Shown piece after piece: positions 41,165 through 49,174 of a stretch of 64,000 nt of DNA. This DNA comes from KBS-96 sp963722585 (GTDB lineage: Bacteria; Acidobacteriota; Terriglobia; Bryobacterales; Bryobacteraceae). The stretch spans positions 1 through 64,000 of the forward strand of contig CAVRNU010000011.1 of the NCBI GenBank assembly GCA_963722585.1. The letters run 5' to 3'. Each line of letters opens with the position of its first letter. Within the stretch, counting starts at the first letter, position 1. A program made the translations under genes and the position numbers. A model generated the notes under the pieces. It did no database searches, was not told where the DNA came from, and worked only from the letters and a program-made list of their open reading frames with translations.

Positions 41165-42978
41165 GCAGCACCATCGGCCGTTTGCGAGCTGGCGCGACGG
41201 TCGAGCAGGCGCGCGCTGAAATCGACTCAATCGTCAAGCGCTATAAGCGCCAGCATCCCGAGGAGGTAATGGGCAAGGGCGGAACCGTCGTGCCGCTTGC
41301 CGCGTTCACTCTGAGGGACATCCGGAAATCACTGCTGCTGTTGTTTGCGGCCGTCGGTTGTGTTTTGCTGATCGCATGCGTGAACGTGGCTAATCTTTTA
41401 CTGACCAGAGCGCTCGGGCGTAAGCGCGAACTCGCCATTCGAGCGGCGATCGGCGCCAGCCGCCGGCGTATTATCTGGCAGCTTCTCGTCGAAAGCAGTG
41501 TTCTCTCACTCTTTGGAGCCGCGGCCGGATTGTTGCTTGCGTCCTCGATAACCGGTTATCTGGCGGCAAACATGCCGGATGCCGCATGGTTGCCGCAATC
41601 CTCACAGGTTCACGTAGATGTCTGGGTCTTCCTGTTCAGTCTAGGGCTGGCAATTGCGGCGGGCATATTGGCGGGATTATTTCCGGCGCTCCAAATGTCG
41701 CGGCTCGATCTCGCAAACGATTTGAAAAACGCGGGGCGCGCAAACACGCCGGTCCGACCACAGAAGCAGCTTCGCGAGGCCCTCGTTGCAACCGAAGTAG
41801 CGCTTTCTGTCGTTCTACTGGTTGCCGCCGGACTGCTCGTCCGCAGTTTCGAGCAGCTCCTCTCGAAAGACTTAGGATTGCGCGCAACCAACACGCTCAC
41901 GATGCGATTTTTCCTGCCGGATTCCAAGTACCACGAGCGAGCTCAGGCTTCGTCTTTCCTTAAGACGTTAGAGGATCGTTTACAATCGGCGCCGGGAGTA
42001 AGAGCAGTAGGGCTGAGTAGTTGTGCCATCGTAAGTGTTCCCGGCTATTGTCCAGATACCGTGTTTCAAATCGAAGGCCATCCATCGCCCTCCGGCCACC
42101 TGACCGATGCCGAATATCAAGAGATCGGTCCAGACTTCTTTCGCGCGGCGGGAGTTCCGCTTTTTGCCGGCCGCCCCTTTACCGCGCGCGATGGCATCGG
42201 ACTCGACGACAAGAATCCGCACGCTGGCCAGGTGATTATCAACCGGGAATTTGCAAAACGCTTCTTCCCTTCCGAGAACCCAATTGGGAAGCACATTAAG
42301 TTGTACTGGTTCGTTGGAAACATGGCGAAACAGACGCTGCTTAACTATGAAATCGTCGGTATCGCGGGCGATGCGTTGGAACGGCCCGACAGCGCTGTCG
42401 AGCCCATCTTCTATCTTCCAATCCTGGACGGAGACGCCACGGAAATCAACGTTGTTCTGCACACAGCGACGTCCGCGAGCGAAGTATCAGCCGAAGCCCG
42501 TTCGATTATTCGTCAACTTGACCCGGATCTGGCGGTCTTTGGCGCGCAGACTGTGAGCGAATTGGTGGACGGCGCGATACACGGCCGAAAGTACATAACG
42601 CTGTTGTTTGCGTCGTTCGCGGTTCTAGCGATAGCGCTAGCAGCGGTGGGACTCTACGGAGTGGTTTCGTGGGGCGTTGTCGAGCGCAGGAATGAAATCG
42701 CCATCCGCATGACCATTGGAGCGACCGCCAGCGATGTGCTCAAGATGATCGTTCTGGGAGGTCTTCGTCCTGTAATGACTGGCGTGATCGTGGGCCTGCC
42801 ATGCGCTGCATTCGCCGCGAGACTCCTCCGAACCCAGCTCTTCGAGATTCAGCCGGGCGATCCCTTCACGTTCGTTGCCGTTCCGCTGCTGCTCGTTGCC
42901 ATCGCCTCATTGGCTTCCTTTTTGCCCGCGTTGCGGGCGGTCCGTGTCGACCCAGCGGCCGGTCTCAGAGTCGAATAG
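41161..42978 (+). CDS. ADOP-type permease, C-terminal fragment (frameshifted)
   Basis: The rest of the ADOP permease; true coding starts upstream at about 41098, not at the TTG 41161 that opens this frame. It contains the core FtsX helices (LLLLFAAVGCVLLIACVNVANLLLTRALGRKRELAIRAAIGASRRRIIWQLL region), the second periplasmic domain (GPDFFRAAGVPLFAGRPF, INREFAKRFFPSENPIGKHI) and the duplicated C-terminal FtsX half (ITLLFASFAVLAIALAAVGLYGVVSWGVVERRNEIAIRMTIGA region). In ADOPs no cognate ATPase is encoded nearby, and none is here. The function is unknown beyond a likely mechanotransmission or export role. Confidence 0.8.
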   Translation: MSSTIGRLRAGATVEQARAEIDSIVKRYKRQHPEEVMGKGGTVVPLAAFTLRDIRKSLLLLFAAVGCVLLIACVNVANLLLTRALGRKRELAIRAAIGASRRRIIWQLLVESSVLSLFGAAAGLLLASSITGYLAANMPDAAWLPQSSQVHVDVWVFLFSLGLAIAAGILAGLFPALQMSRLDLANDLKNAGRANTPVRPQKQLREALVATEVALSVVLLVAAGLLVRSFEQLLSKDLGLRATNTLTMRFFLPDSKYHERAQASSFLKTLEDRLQSAPGVRAVGLSSCAIVSVPGYCPDTVFQIEGHPSPSGHLTDAEYQEIGPDFFRAAGVPLFAGRPFTARDGIGLDDKNPHAGQVIINREFAKRFFPSENPIGKHIKLYWFVGNMAKQTLLNYEIVGIAGDALERPDSAVEPIFYLPILDGDATEINVVLHTATSASEVSAEARSIIRQLDPDLAVFGAQTVSELVDGAIHGRKYITLLFASFAVLAIALAAVGLYGVVSWGVVERRNEIAIRMTIGATASDVLKMIVLGGLRPVMTGVIVGLPCAAFAARLLRTQLFEIQPGDPFTFVAVPLLLVAIASLASFLPALRAVRVDPAAGLRVE

Positions 42979-43016
42979 GAAAACGGGCTTCGGTCGCCGG
43001 AGACTGCTTCCTGAGG

Positions 43017-43262
43017 CTATTCCAACTCCTCGTCATCCTCGTCCTCTTCCTCCTCTTCGTCATCCTGGTCGTCGTCTTCGTCCTCTTCCTCGTCATCTTC
43101 GTAATCTTCGTCTTCGTCATCGAGATCATCGACGTCGCCATCCTCAAAATCGTCGTCGTCTCCCTCGGCGCTTGGGTTGAGACGGATGGGATGGGGCGCC
43201 TCCCAGAATGACGACGGGCTAGCTCCCGGTAGATTAAGAAAAGACATAAATTTAATGTTCAT
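43017..43262 (-). CDS. Small protein with extreme Asp/Glu-rich tail
   Basis: An 81-residue protein. ATG 43262 has AAGGAG nine bases upstream, a strong sign that it is translated. Residues 1-34 are ordinary and slightly hydrophobic (NIKFMSFLNLPGASPSSFW, EAPHPIRLNP). From residue 35 on, 40 of 47 residues are Asp or Glu with a few Phe, Leu, Tyr. I do not recognise a family. Such tails bind metal ions or basic proteins, or mimic nucleic acid; any of these is inference. It is divergent from rhaM with an inverted repeat between them. The codons are GAC/GAT/GAG/GAA-mixed rather than a single repeated unit, arguing against simple repeat expansion. Confidence 0.65.
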   Translation of the reverse strand: MNIKFMSFLNLPGASPSSFWEAPHPIRLNPSAEGDDDDFEDGDVDDLDDEDEDYEDDEEEDEDDDQDDEEEEEDEDDEELE

Positions 43263-43293
43263 TCTCACTATCTCCTTTCCGTGCAACGTCACT

Positions 43294-43315
43294 GTGAGAC
43301 TCGTTTCACTATAAG
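43294..43315 (+). promoter_or_regulatory. Near-palindrome and -10-like box between divergent genes
   Basis: GTGAGAC (43294-43300) and GTTTCAC (43303-43309) match as an inverted repeat at six of seven positions with a two-base centre; TATAAG (43310-43315) directly follows and could be the -10 box of rhaM. The arrangement suits repressor control of the acidic-protein/rhaM divergon. No clear -35 box is visible. Confidence 0.35.
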
Positions 43316-43355
43316 GTGGTTACGGGTCGGTTAGCACGAACAAGCGGGGGCGCAA

Positions 43356-43685
43356 ATGAAACAATTGCAACGCGTATGTTTTTGCCTGCAAGTTAAGCCC
43401 GAACGGCTGGCCGAATATAAGCTGCGTCATCGAGCTGTATGGCCCGAAATGTTAGACGCGCTGCGCGATGCCGGATGGCGGAATTATTCGCTGTTTCTGC
43501 GGGAGGACGGACTCCTAATCGGCTATCTCGAAACGGAAGACTTCGACCGCGCTCTCGCCGGCATGGCCGCTACCGAGGTCAACCGGCGCTGGCAGCGCGA
43601 AATGGAGCCATTCTTCCAGAGCTCCAATGGGAAATTGGCGGATGAGCAGATGCGCGCGCTCGAAGAAGTGTTTCATCTCGAGTGA
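43356..43685 (+). CDS. rhaM: L-rhamnose mutarotase-like protein
   Basis: A 109-residue dimeric alpha/beta-barrel protein that interconverts alpha- and beta-anomers of L-rhamnose. It shows RVCFCLQVKPERLAEYKLRH followed by RAVWPEML with conserved His25, then WRNYSLFLREDGLLIGYLET and a closing Glu/Phe-rich helix. The GGGGG run before ATG 43356 serves as ribosome-binding site. Other rhamnose genes (rhaA, rhaB, rhaD) are missing nearby, so the sugar may be another deoxy or 3-keto sugar. It converges on the fliJ-like gene. Confidence 0.9.
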   Translation: MKQLQRVCFCLQVKPERLAEYKLRHRAVWPEMLDALRDAGWRNYSLFLREDGLLIGYLETEDFDRALAGMAATEVNRRWQREMEPFFQSSNGKLADEQMRALEEVFHLE

Positions 43686-43735
43686 AAGTACAAGGCGATT
43701 CTGATCGCACTGAGAGCACAGAATTGCCCGATCTT

Positions 43736-44209
43736 TTACCGTGGCGCGTCTGCGGGTCCGAGCTTCAAAGCGGTTCGCTGGGCTGCCAATCGCGCGAGAT
43801 GGGAGTCTGCCGCCAAATCGTCAAGCTCGCGATCGGACGCCGCCCTCCATTCCTGAAACTTCCGTTCCTTAAGCCGGTCGAGCAGCTTGACTTTCCGCTC
43901 CGCCTCGACAACCGCGTCCCGCTGCTTCTCGATTTTAGATGCGAGGTCGCTCTCCTTCTGGCTGAGTTCCTTCAGCCGGCGGCCGAGATACTCCTGGAAG
44001 CTGGACAGCGCAAGAAGATCTTCACCCCTCAGATCATTCTGGGCGCTTGTGCTGCTTCGAGCCTCCCGCCTTTGCTCTTCAAGTGAGCGCCGTTCGTCTT
44101 CGAGACGCCGCATCTCGCTCAGAAGCCCTTGCAACCGGCTCTTGGCAACGTCCGATTCCTGCCGTCTGAAGTCCGCAATGCGCTGTAGCCGAAACTCGAA
44201 AGCTTTCAT
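43736..44209 (-). CDS. fliJ: FliJ-like flagellar export coiled-coil protein
   Basis: A 157-residue coiled-coil protein starting at ATG 44209 with KAFEFRLQRIADFRRQESDV, the typical FliJ N-terminus (F.FRLE.VL..R...E...). The rest is a long heptad-patterned antiparallel coil (LLSEMRRLEDERRSLEEQRR, RRLKELSQKESDLASKIEKQ, VKLLDRLKERKFQEWR). FliJ associates with the FliI ATPase of the flagellar export gate and escorts chaperones. Without fliI, fliH or fliK nearby the assignment depends on pattern alone; an unrelated coiled coil is possible. The frame is open to 44368, but that extension would overlap the divergent epimerase. Confidence 0.65.
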   Translation of the reverse strand: MKAFEFRLQRIADFRRQESDVAKSRLQGLLSEMRRLEDERRSLEEQRREARSSTSAQNDLRGEDLLALSSFQEYLGRRLKELSQKESDLASKIEKQRDAVVEAERKVKLLDRLKERKFQEWRAASDRELDDLAADSHLARLAAQRTALKLGPADAPR

Positions 44210-44285
44210 CTGCCGGTTCGATCGGCGGTCCGCGGGGAAAACTTTAGAGACCAGGCGAATCAGGCAGCGAATAAAGTAGAGAGAA

Positions 44286-45191
44286 ATGAATCGACGCGCA
44301 TTTCTAGCAAACTCGGCGGCCTTCCTTGCGAGCTTCACTTCCCCCCTCGAGGCCGCTGGGCCGGACATTCAGTTCCCGTCCGCTGCACGCGATCGCCTGG
44401 CCGTCTCGAGCTGGCCCTTTCGAAAGCTGTTCAGTCCACACGGCGGGACCATGCGGCTGGAAACGTTTCCCGCCATGGTCGTCTCGCGCTTTCGAGTAAA
44501 AGGGATTGAACCCCTGAATGACCACTTCCCCAGCTCCAGTGCTGCCTATCTGAACCAATTCAAAGAAGCGATTGCCAGATCCGGCACTCATATCGTAAAT
44601 ATCCCGGTAAACCCCGGCGGCAGCCTCTACGACCCAAACGACCAGAAACGCCTGGCAGCCGTCTCGAACGCGAAGCATTGGGTTGATGTCGCCCAAACGT
44701 TAGGCTCGCCGAGCATACGCGTCAGCGTAGAGGGGCCGTCCCGGACCCAGCCTGACACCGGACGGACCATCGAGAGCCTCCAGGCGATCTCAGACTACGG
44801 AACGTACAAGAAGGTGGTGATCAACCTTGAAAACGACGATCCCCATTCCGAGGACGCTTTCTTCCTCGCCAACATCATTGACAAAATCAACAGCCCCTAC
44901 TTGCGCGCATTGCCCGACTTTTGCAATTCCATGATCGAAAGGCACGGCGACGAATCCTTCAACAATTCGGCCCTAAAGGCCATGTTCGGCCGCGCCTACA
45001 ACATCAGTCACGTCAAGGATTCCGAAATGGACGGGGAAACGCTGTACCGCGTGAACGTCGCGACATGTTTTGAAATCGCGAAGGCGGCCGGGTACAAAGG
45101 TTACTTTTCAATGGAATGGGAGGGAAACGGCGAGCCATTCGGAGGTACGCAGAAACTGATCGAATTAAGTCTGAAGAACCTGGGGACCTAG
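44286..45191 (+). CDS. Tat-exported sugar phosphate isomerase/epimerase-like TIM barrel
   Basis: A 301-residue xylose-isomerase-like TIM barrel with a Tat signal at the very N-terminus (NRRAFLANSAAFLASF). Barrel motifs with metal ligands: VNIPVNPGG, VVINLENDDPHSED, ALPDFCNSM, NISHVKDSEMDG and YFSMEWEGNGEP. It differs from the Tat epimerase at 34989-35924 in length and motifs, so the two are not recent duplicates. It precedes the tandem Oar receptors by 221 bases and follows rhaM/fliJ, suggesting a part in sugar handling at the cell surface. The substrate is unknown. Confidence 0.85.
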   Translation: MNRRAFLANSAAFLASFTSPLEAAGPDIQFPSAARDRLAVSSWPFRKLFSPHGGTMRLETFPAMVVSRFRVKGIEPLNDHFPSSSAAYLNQFKEAIARSGTHIVNIPVNPGGSLYDPNDQKRLAAVSNAKHWVDVAQTLGSPSIRVSVEGPSRTQPDTGRTIESLQAISDYGTYKKVVINLENDDPHSEDAFFLANIIDKINSPYLRALPDFCNSMIERHGDESFNNSALKAMFGRAYNISHVKDSEMDGETLYRVNVATCFEIAKAAGYKGYFSMEWEGNGEPFGGTQKLIELSLKNLGT

Positions 45192-45245
45192 GCGCTGTGC
45201 TGTTCAGCCAACAAAAAGAGATTTGCCTCTTCATGTAGTTGAATC

Positions 45246-45285
45246 TTGTTCTTCGCCCGCGATTTGCTGTACACTTCTGAGCTAA
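45246..45285 (+). promoter_or_regulatory. Upstream element shared by both tandem Oar genes (copy 1)
   Basis: A 40-base block beginning TTGTTCTTCGCC and ending CTTCTGAGCTAA is about 80% identical by eye to 48952-48991, at a similar place before the second receptor gene. It contains TTGCTG (45264-45269), a possible -35 box. Conservation outside the coding region suggests a promoter or regulator site rather than chance. Confidence 0.5.
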
Positions 45286-45412
45286 CAAGGCAATTCCTAG
45301 ATAAGTTTCGGGTTCTCTTTTACAGGTTTTCCACGTAAGCGAGACCGACGACAGTGCGCCAGCGGTTGCGTGTTTGGCGTGTGTAACTTTTCTGGAACTT
45401 GGGGAGGGGACC

Positions 45413-48400
45413 ATGAGCGGTACTCGCAAGGGCGCCTGGAAGGCTGCTGCCCTTTTTTCTATTTTGTTTGCGCTGTTCGCGATCGGCCCCTGGGCGGCTT
45501 TCGCGCAGATCTTATACGGTGCGCTGGTGGGCACCGTTACCGACCAAAGTGGCGCAGTGGTGCCGGGAGCTCAAATCACGGCTACCGAGGTGCAGACCGG
45601 GCAAGTGCGCCAGGATACATCGGATGCCAGCGGCCGTTACAACATTGTAAACGCTCTGCCGGGTACTTACAGGATTACCGTTGCTGCGAAGGGGTTCAAG
45701 AATTTCGAGCAGACCGATGTGACGGTAACGCCCAACGTTGTGACCCGGACCGATGTCCATGTGGAAGTGGGTCAAGCTTCGGAATCGGTGACGGTCTCTG
45801 CGGAAGCGACTCAGCTACAAACGGATAAAGGCGACACGCACACCGAGATCACGGGCCGGTCGGTTACCAATCTTCCATTGGGTGGACAGCGAAATTATCA
45901 GACTCTGATTAATCTGGCGCCGGGAGCGATGCCGGGAGCGTTCATCAATTCCAGCACGGACGTTCCCACGCAATCGTTGTCGACGCACATCAATGGCGGA
46001 AACGCACAGACCAACATTACTCAGATCGACGGAGCCGAAAGCATCAACGTGTGGCTGCCGCAGTATTCGGGCTACATGGTGCCCGCCGAGACGGTCGACG
46101 TGGTGAACGTCACGACGAGCGCGGCCGATGCCGCACAGGGCTTGGCCGGATCGTCCGCCATCACAGTAGTGACGAAGTCGGGCACCAACGAGATCCACGG
46201 CAGCGCCTTCTGGTTTCATAACGATCAGCATTTGAACGCGCGCAATTTCTTCCTGACGCCGGGTGTCTCGATACCGGTTGGCATCTACAACAATTACGGC
46301 GGCACCATCGGCGGCCCCGTCGTAAAGAACAAGCTGTTCTATTTCGGAAGCTTCGATGGGACCGACCTGAAGAACAGCGGCAACAACTTGAATACGGTGC
46401 CGACGGCGGATCAGCGCAACGGAAATTTTAGCGCGTATAACACGACGATTTACAACCCGGCAACCGGTAACGCCAACGGAACCGGGCGGATCCCTTTTGC
46501 GAACGGCATCATTCCCTCGTCGATGATTGCCTCTCAGGCTGCAAAGCTACAGAGCTACCTTCCGCTGCCGAACCTCCCCGGCACGGCGAACAACTTTTCG
46601 GCCATAGGAAGTCCTTTCATCGACCGCTATCAGACCGACGTAAAGGTGAACTGGAACCGGACCGACAAGCACTCGATTTATTTCAAATTCGACAACATGG
46701 TTGCTTCCTCGGGCGGCGAGGGTGCTCTCGGCGTGGCAGGCGGTCCCGCTGCAGGACCGTCAGGCTCGAGCCCCGGTATAGGCCACACCACGGTCAACGT
46801 CGGTTCCATTGGTCACACCTATACATTTAGCCCGACTGTTGTATTGGACGGCACGGTCGGCTATGAGCGGTTGAATCAAAACACCGTAGGCGCCGATTAC
46901 GGCACTGACTACGGCAACGTGCTTGGCATTCCTGGGCTGAATGGTCCCGACATTCGCCAGAGCGGATTTCCAAATGTCTCCTGGGCGCCAAGTCCAGGCA
47001 ACTCGACCTTCTACACGGAAACGGGCGTGCCGAACTGGATGCCTCTGTTCCGGACGGACGAAACGTATTCGCATAGCGACAATCTGACCTGGACCAAGGG
47101 GGCTCACGAACTTAGATTCGGCTTTGACGTTGTCCGCCATCATTTGAACCACTGGCAGCCGGAACTCAGCTTGGGTGGGGCGCGAGGCCTGCTCAATTTC
47201 AGCGGGCAGATGACCGCATTGAACGGCGGGGCCGCGCCCAACCAGTACAATGCATACGCCCAATTCCTGCTCGGTTATTCCGATGACGTGCAGAAAGGTT
47301 TGCAGTACATCCTCATGACGGGCCGCGAATGGCAGCTCGGCTGGTATGCGCAGGATCGCTGGCAGGTTTCGCCGAAATTGACGGTTACTCTAGGTGTTCG
47401 ATACGAGCTTTACCCGCTCATGACGCGTTCCGACGGCAAGGGAATCGAGCGGTACGATCCCACCAACAACAATGTTTACCTGGGCGGGCGGGGCAGCGTA
47501 CCCGAGGACGTGGGGATCACCGTTAGCCACAAACTTTTCGCGCCGCGTGCCGGCATTGCCTATCGGCTGGATGATAAAACGGTCATCCGCGCCGGCTACG
47601 GCTTGAATTACGATCCGATTCCGTTCTCCCGCCCGCTACGCGGTTTCTATCCGCTCACTATTAACGCCGAGACCACGTCGCCGAACGGGTACAGCTACGC
47701 AGAGACGCTGGCCTCCGGTATACCGCCGGTAGTTGGCCCGGATCTCTCGACAGGCATAGTGCCCTTGCCGGGGAACGCCAGCGAGCGCAGCCCTTGGGCC
47801 GGGGAGATTCACCGCGGCTATGTTCAATCCTGGAATTTTACCGTCGAGCGCAGGCTGCCGGGCGATCTGGTGACATCGGTTGGATACGTGGGCCAGGGAT
47901 CGAGGCACCTGCTAGCCGATTACGACATCAACGCCGGCTATCCAGGGTCCGGGACCACCGGTCTTCCGTACTACGCTTCGTATAACCGCACGGTCGCGAC
48001 GCAGATGTGGGACGGATATCTGAGCTCCAGCTACAACTCTCTGCAAGCCTCTATCAACCGGTCGTTTTCGAAAGGGTTGATGTTGAAAGGCGCTTACACC
48101 TACTCGCACGCCATCGACTACACCGATGATGACGGTTGGGCGAGCGTCGGTTGGAACCAACCCTCTGAGTTCCAACGCAATCGGGCGACGGCGGGTTTCA
48201 ACCGGGGTCAGGTGTTCCAGCTCGGTTGGGTCTACGACCTTCCATTTGGCAAAGACAAGGCATTACTCACAAGCGGTCTTGCCTCGAAAATCCTGGGCGG
48301 TTGGGAGTTCAGCGGTATCGAGGCTTGTTACACCGGAACGCCGTTCACTGTGACTTCGCCCGGTTCATCGCTAAACGCGCCCGACAATACACAAACCGCA

Positions 48401-48742
48401 AATCAGGTCGAGACGAGTGTTCCATTCCTTGGCGCCGTCGGGCCTGGCACCACGTATTACAGCCCCGCAGCCTTCACGGCAGTTAAGACGCAATCCTACG
48501 GCAACTCCGGCAGAGACATTCTCAACAATCCGGGTGTTTGGAATACGGATATGTCGATCGTCCGGAATTTCGCGATCAAGGAAAAAGCCACGGTTCAGTT
48601 TCGAACCGAGTTCTACAATCTTCCGAACACTTCACATTTCAATGGTGTCAGCTCGTCCAGTGTGACAAGCGGCAGTTTCATGCAAATCAACAGTTCATAC
48701 GGCGAGCGGAACATTCGTTTCGCACTGCGCCTGCAGTGGTAA
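45413..48742 (+). CDS. Oar-like TonB-dependent receptor, tandem copy 1
   Basis: An 1109-residue outer-membrane receptor. ATG 45413 follows GGGGAGGGGA; an upstream ATG at 45374 in frame lacks a leader. Signal peptide residues ~1-32 end in PWAAFAQ. A carboxypeptidase-regulatory domain (~33-115) reads GALVGTVTDQSGAVVPGAQI and ALPGTYRITVAAKGFKNFEQ. The plug region has INGGNAQTNITQIDGAES and LAGSSAITVVTKSGTNEIHG; the barrel ends ...RNIRFALRLQW with a terminal Trp. It is a close paralogue of the gene at 49175-52492, differing mainly in loops, and not of the Oar at 1906. The ligand is unknown. Confidence 0.92.
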   Translation: MSGTRKGAWKAAALFSILFALFAIGPWAAFAQILYGALVGTVTDQSGAVVPGAQITATEVQTGQVRQDTSDASGRYNIVNALPGTYRITVAAKGFKNFEQTDVTVTPNVVTRTDVHVEVGQASESVTVSAEATQLQTDKGDTHTEITGRSVTNLPLGGQRNYQTLINLAPGAMPGAFINSSTDVPTQSLSTHINGGNAQTNITQIDGAESINVWLPQYSGYMVPAETVDVVNVTTSAADAAQGLAGSSAITVVTKSGTNEIHGSAFWFHNDQHLNARNFFLTPGVSIPVGIYNNYGGTIGGPVVKNKLFYFGSFDGTDLKNSGNNLNTVPTADQRNGNFSAYNTTIYNPATGNANGTGRIPFANGIIPSSMIASQAAKLQSYLPLPNLPGTANNFSAIGSPFIDRYQTDVKVNWNRTDKHSIYFKFDNMVASSGGEGALGVAGGPAAGPSGSSPGIGHTTVNVGSIGHTYTFSPTVVLDGTVGYERLNQNTVGADYGTDYGNVLGIPGLNGPDIRQSGFPNVSWAPSPGNSTFYTETGVPNWMPLFRTDETYSHSDNLTWTKGAHELRFGFDVVRHHLNHWQPELSLGGARGLLNFSGQMTALNGGAAPNQYNAYAQFLLGYSDDVQKGLQYILMTGREWQLGWYAQDRWQVSPKLTVTLGVRYELYPLMTRSDGKGIERYDPTNNNVYLGGRGSVPEDVGITVSHKLFAPRAGIAYRLDDKTVIRAGYGLNYDPIPFSRPLRGFYPLTINAETTSPNGYSYAETLASGIPPVVGPDLSTGIVPLPGNASERSPWAGEIHRGYVQSWNFTVERRLPGDLVTSVGYVGQGSRHLLADYDINAGYPGSGTTGLPYYASYNRTVATQMWDGYLSSSYNSLQASINRSFSKGLMLKGAYTYSHAIDYTDDDGWASVGWNQPSEFQRNRATAGFNRGQVFQLGWVYDLPFGKDKALLTSGLASKILGGWEFSGIEACYTGTPFTVTSPGSSLNAPDNTQTANQVETSVPFLGAVGPGTTYYSPAAFTAVKTQSYGNSGRDILNNPGVWNTDMSIVRNFAIKEKATVQFRTEFYNLPNTSHFNGVSSSSVTSGSFMQINSSYGERNIRFALRLQW

Positions 48743-48744
48743 GT

Positions 48745-48807
48745 GGGCGAGGCAGGCCTCGCCCCTACTGCCGGCACACCTCTTGTAGTGGCCGGGCCTG
48801 CCCGGCC
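48745..48807. repeat. Two GC-rich perfect hairpins after the first tandem Oar gene
   Basis: GGGCGAGGC (48745-48753) pairs with GCCTCGCCC (48756-48764) and GGCCGGGC (48790-48797) with GCCCGGCC (48800-48807), each with a two-base centre. Neither is followed by a T-run. They could be factor-assisted terminators or REP-like mobile palindromes. Both lie directly after the receptor stop codon. Confidence 0.55.
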
Positions 48808-49174
48808 TTAGCATAGCGGACTGCGCCCGCTGCCCTTCTTTTGTTTGAGTTTTGCTTTCGTTTGGTTCTACTCAGCCGGATGAGTAGCAAGGTAATGGGT
48901 GGGATCGAAAGCAATGAGCCAAGAAAAAAGATCTTTTTTAGAGGCTCACACTTGTTCTCCGCCGCCAACTTGCTGTAAACTTCTCAGCTAAGCAACCTGT
49001 TTTCTAATTAGTATCGGTTAGTTCTCTTTCACAAGTTTTTCAAGGTCAGGCCTGCGACTGTGCTCCGTTGCGCACGTGGTTGCGAAATTTCGTTGCAACT
49101 CGGCATGGATGCCGCGTTGCGATGAGGGGTTAACGCACTTATTGTTCTTTCTTCAGCTTCAGGAGGGGTGAACC
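48808..49174 (+). promoter_or_regulatory. Intergenic region with the second copy of the shared Oar upstream element
   Basis: No gene is seen in this 367-base stretch. It contains a short hairpin (CTACTCA 48868-48874 with TGAGTAG 48881-48887), the perfect A/T palindrome AAAAAAGATCTTTTTT (48924-48939), and copy 2 of the shared upstream element (48952-48991, beginning TTGTTCTCCGCC and containing TTGCTGTAAACTTCT). A strong AGGAGGGG sits just before ATG 49175. The layout suggests an independent promoter for the second receptor. Confidence 0.5.

Noticed and set aside
42801..43211. Plus-strand open frame with a very hydrophobic, Val/Phe/Leu-rich stretch opposite the acidic protein
   Set aside because: Hydrophobicity is the automatic complement of GAC/GAG-rich codons. 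The minus-strand gene has a proper Shine-Dalgarno and the plus frame begins inside the ADOP gene.
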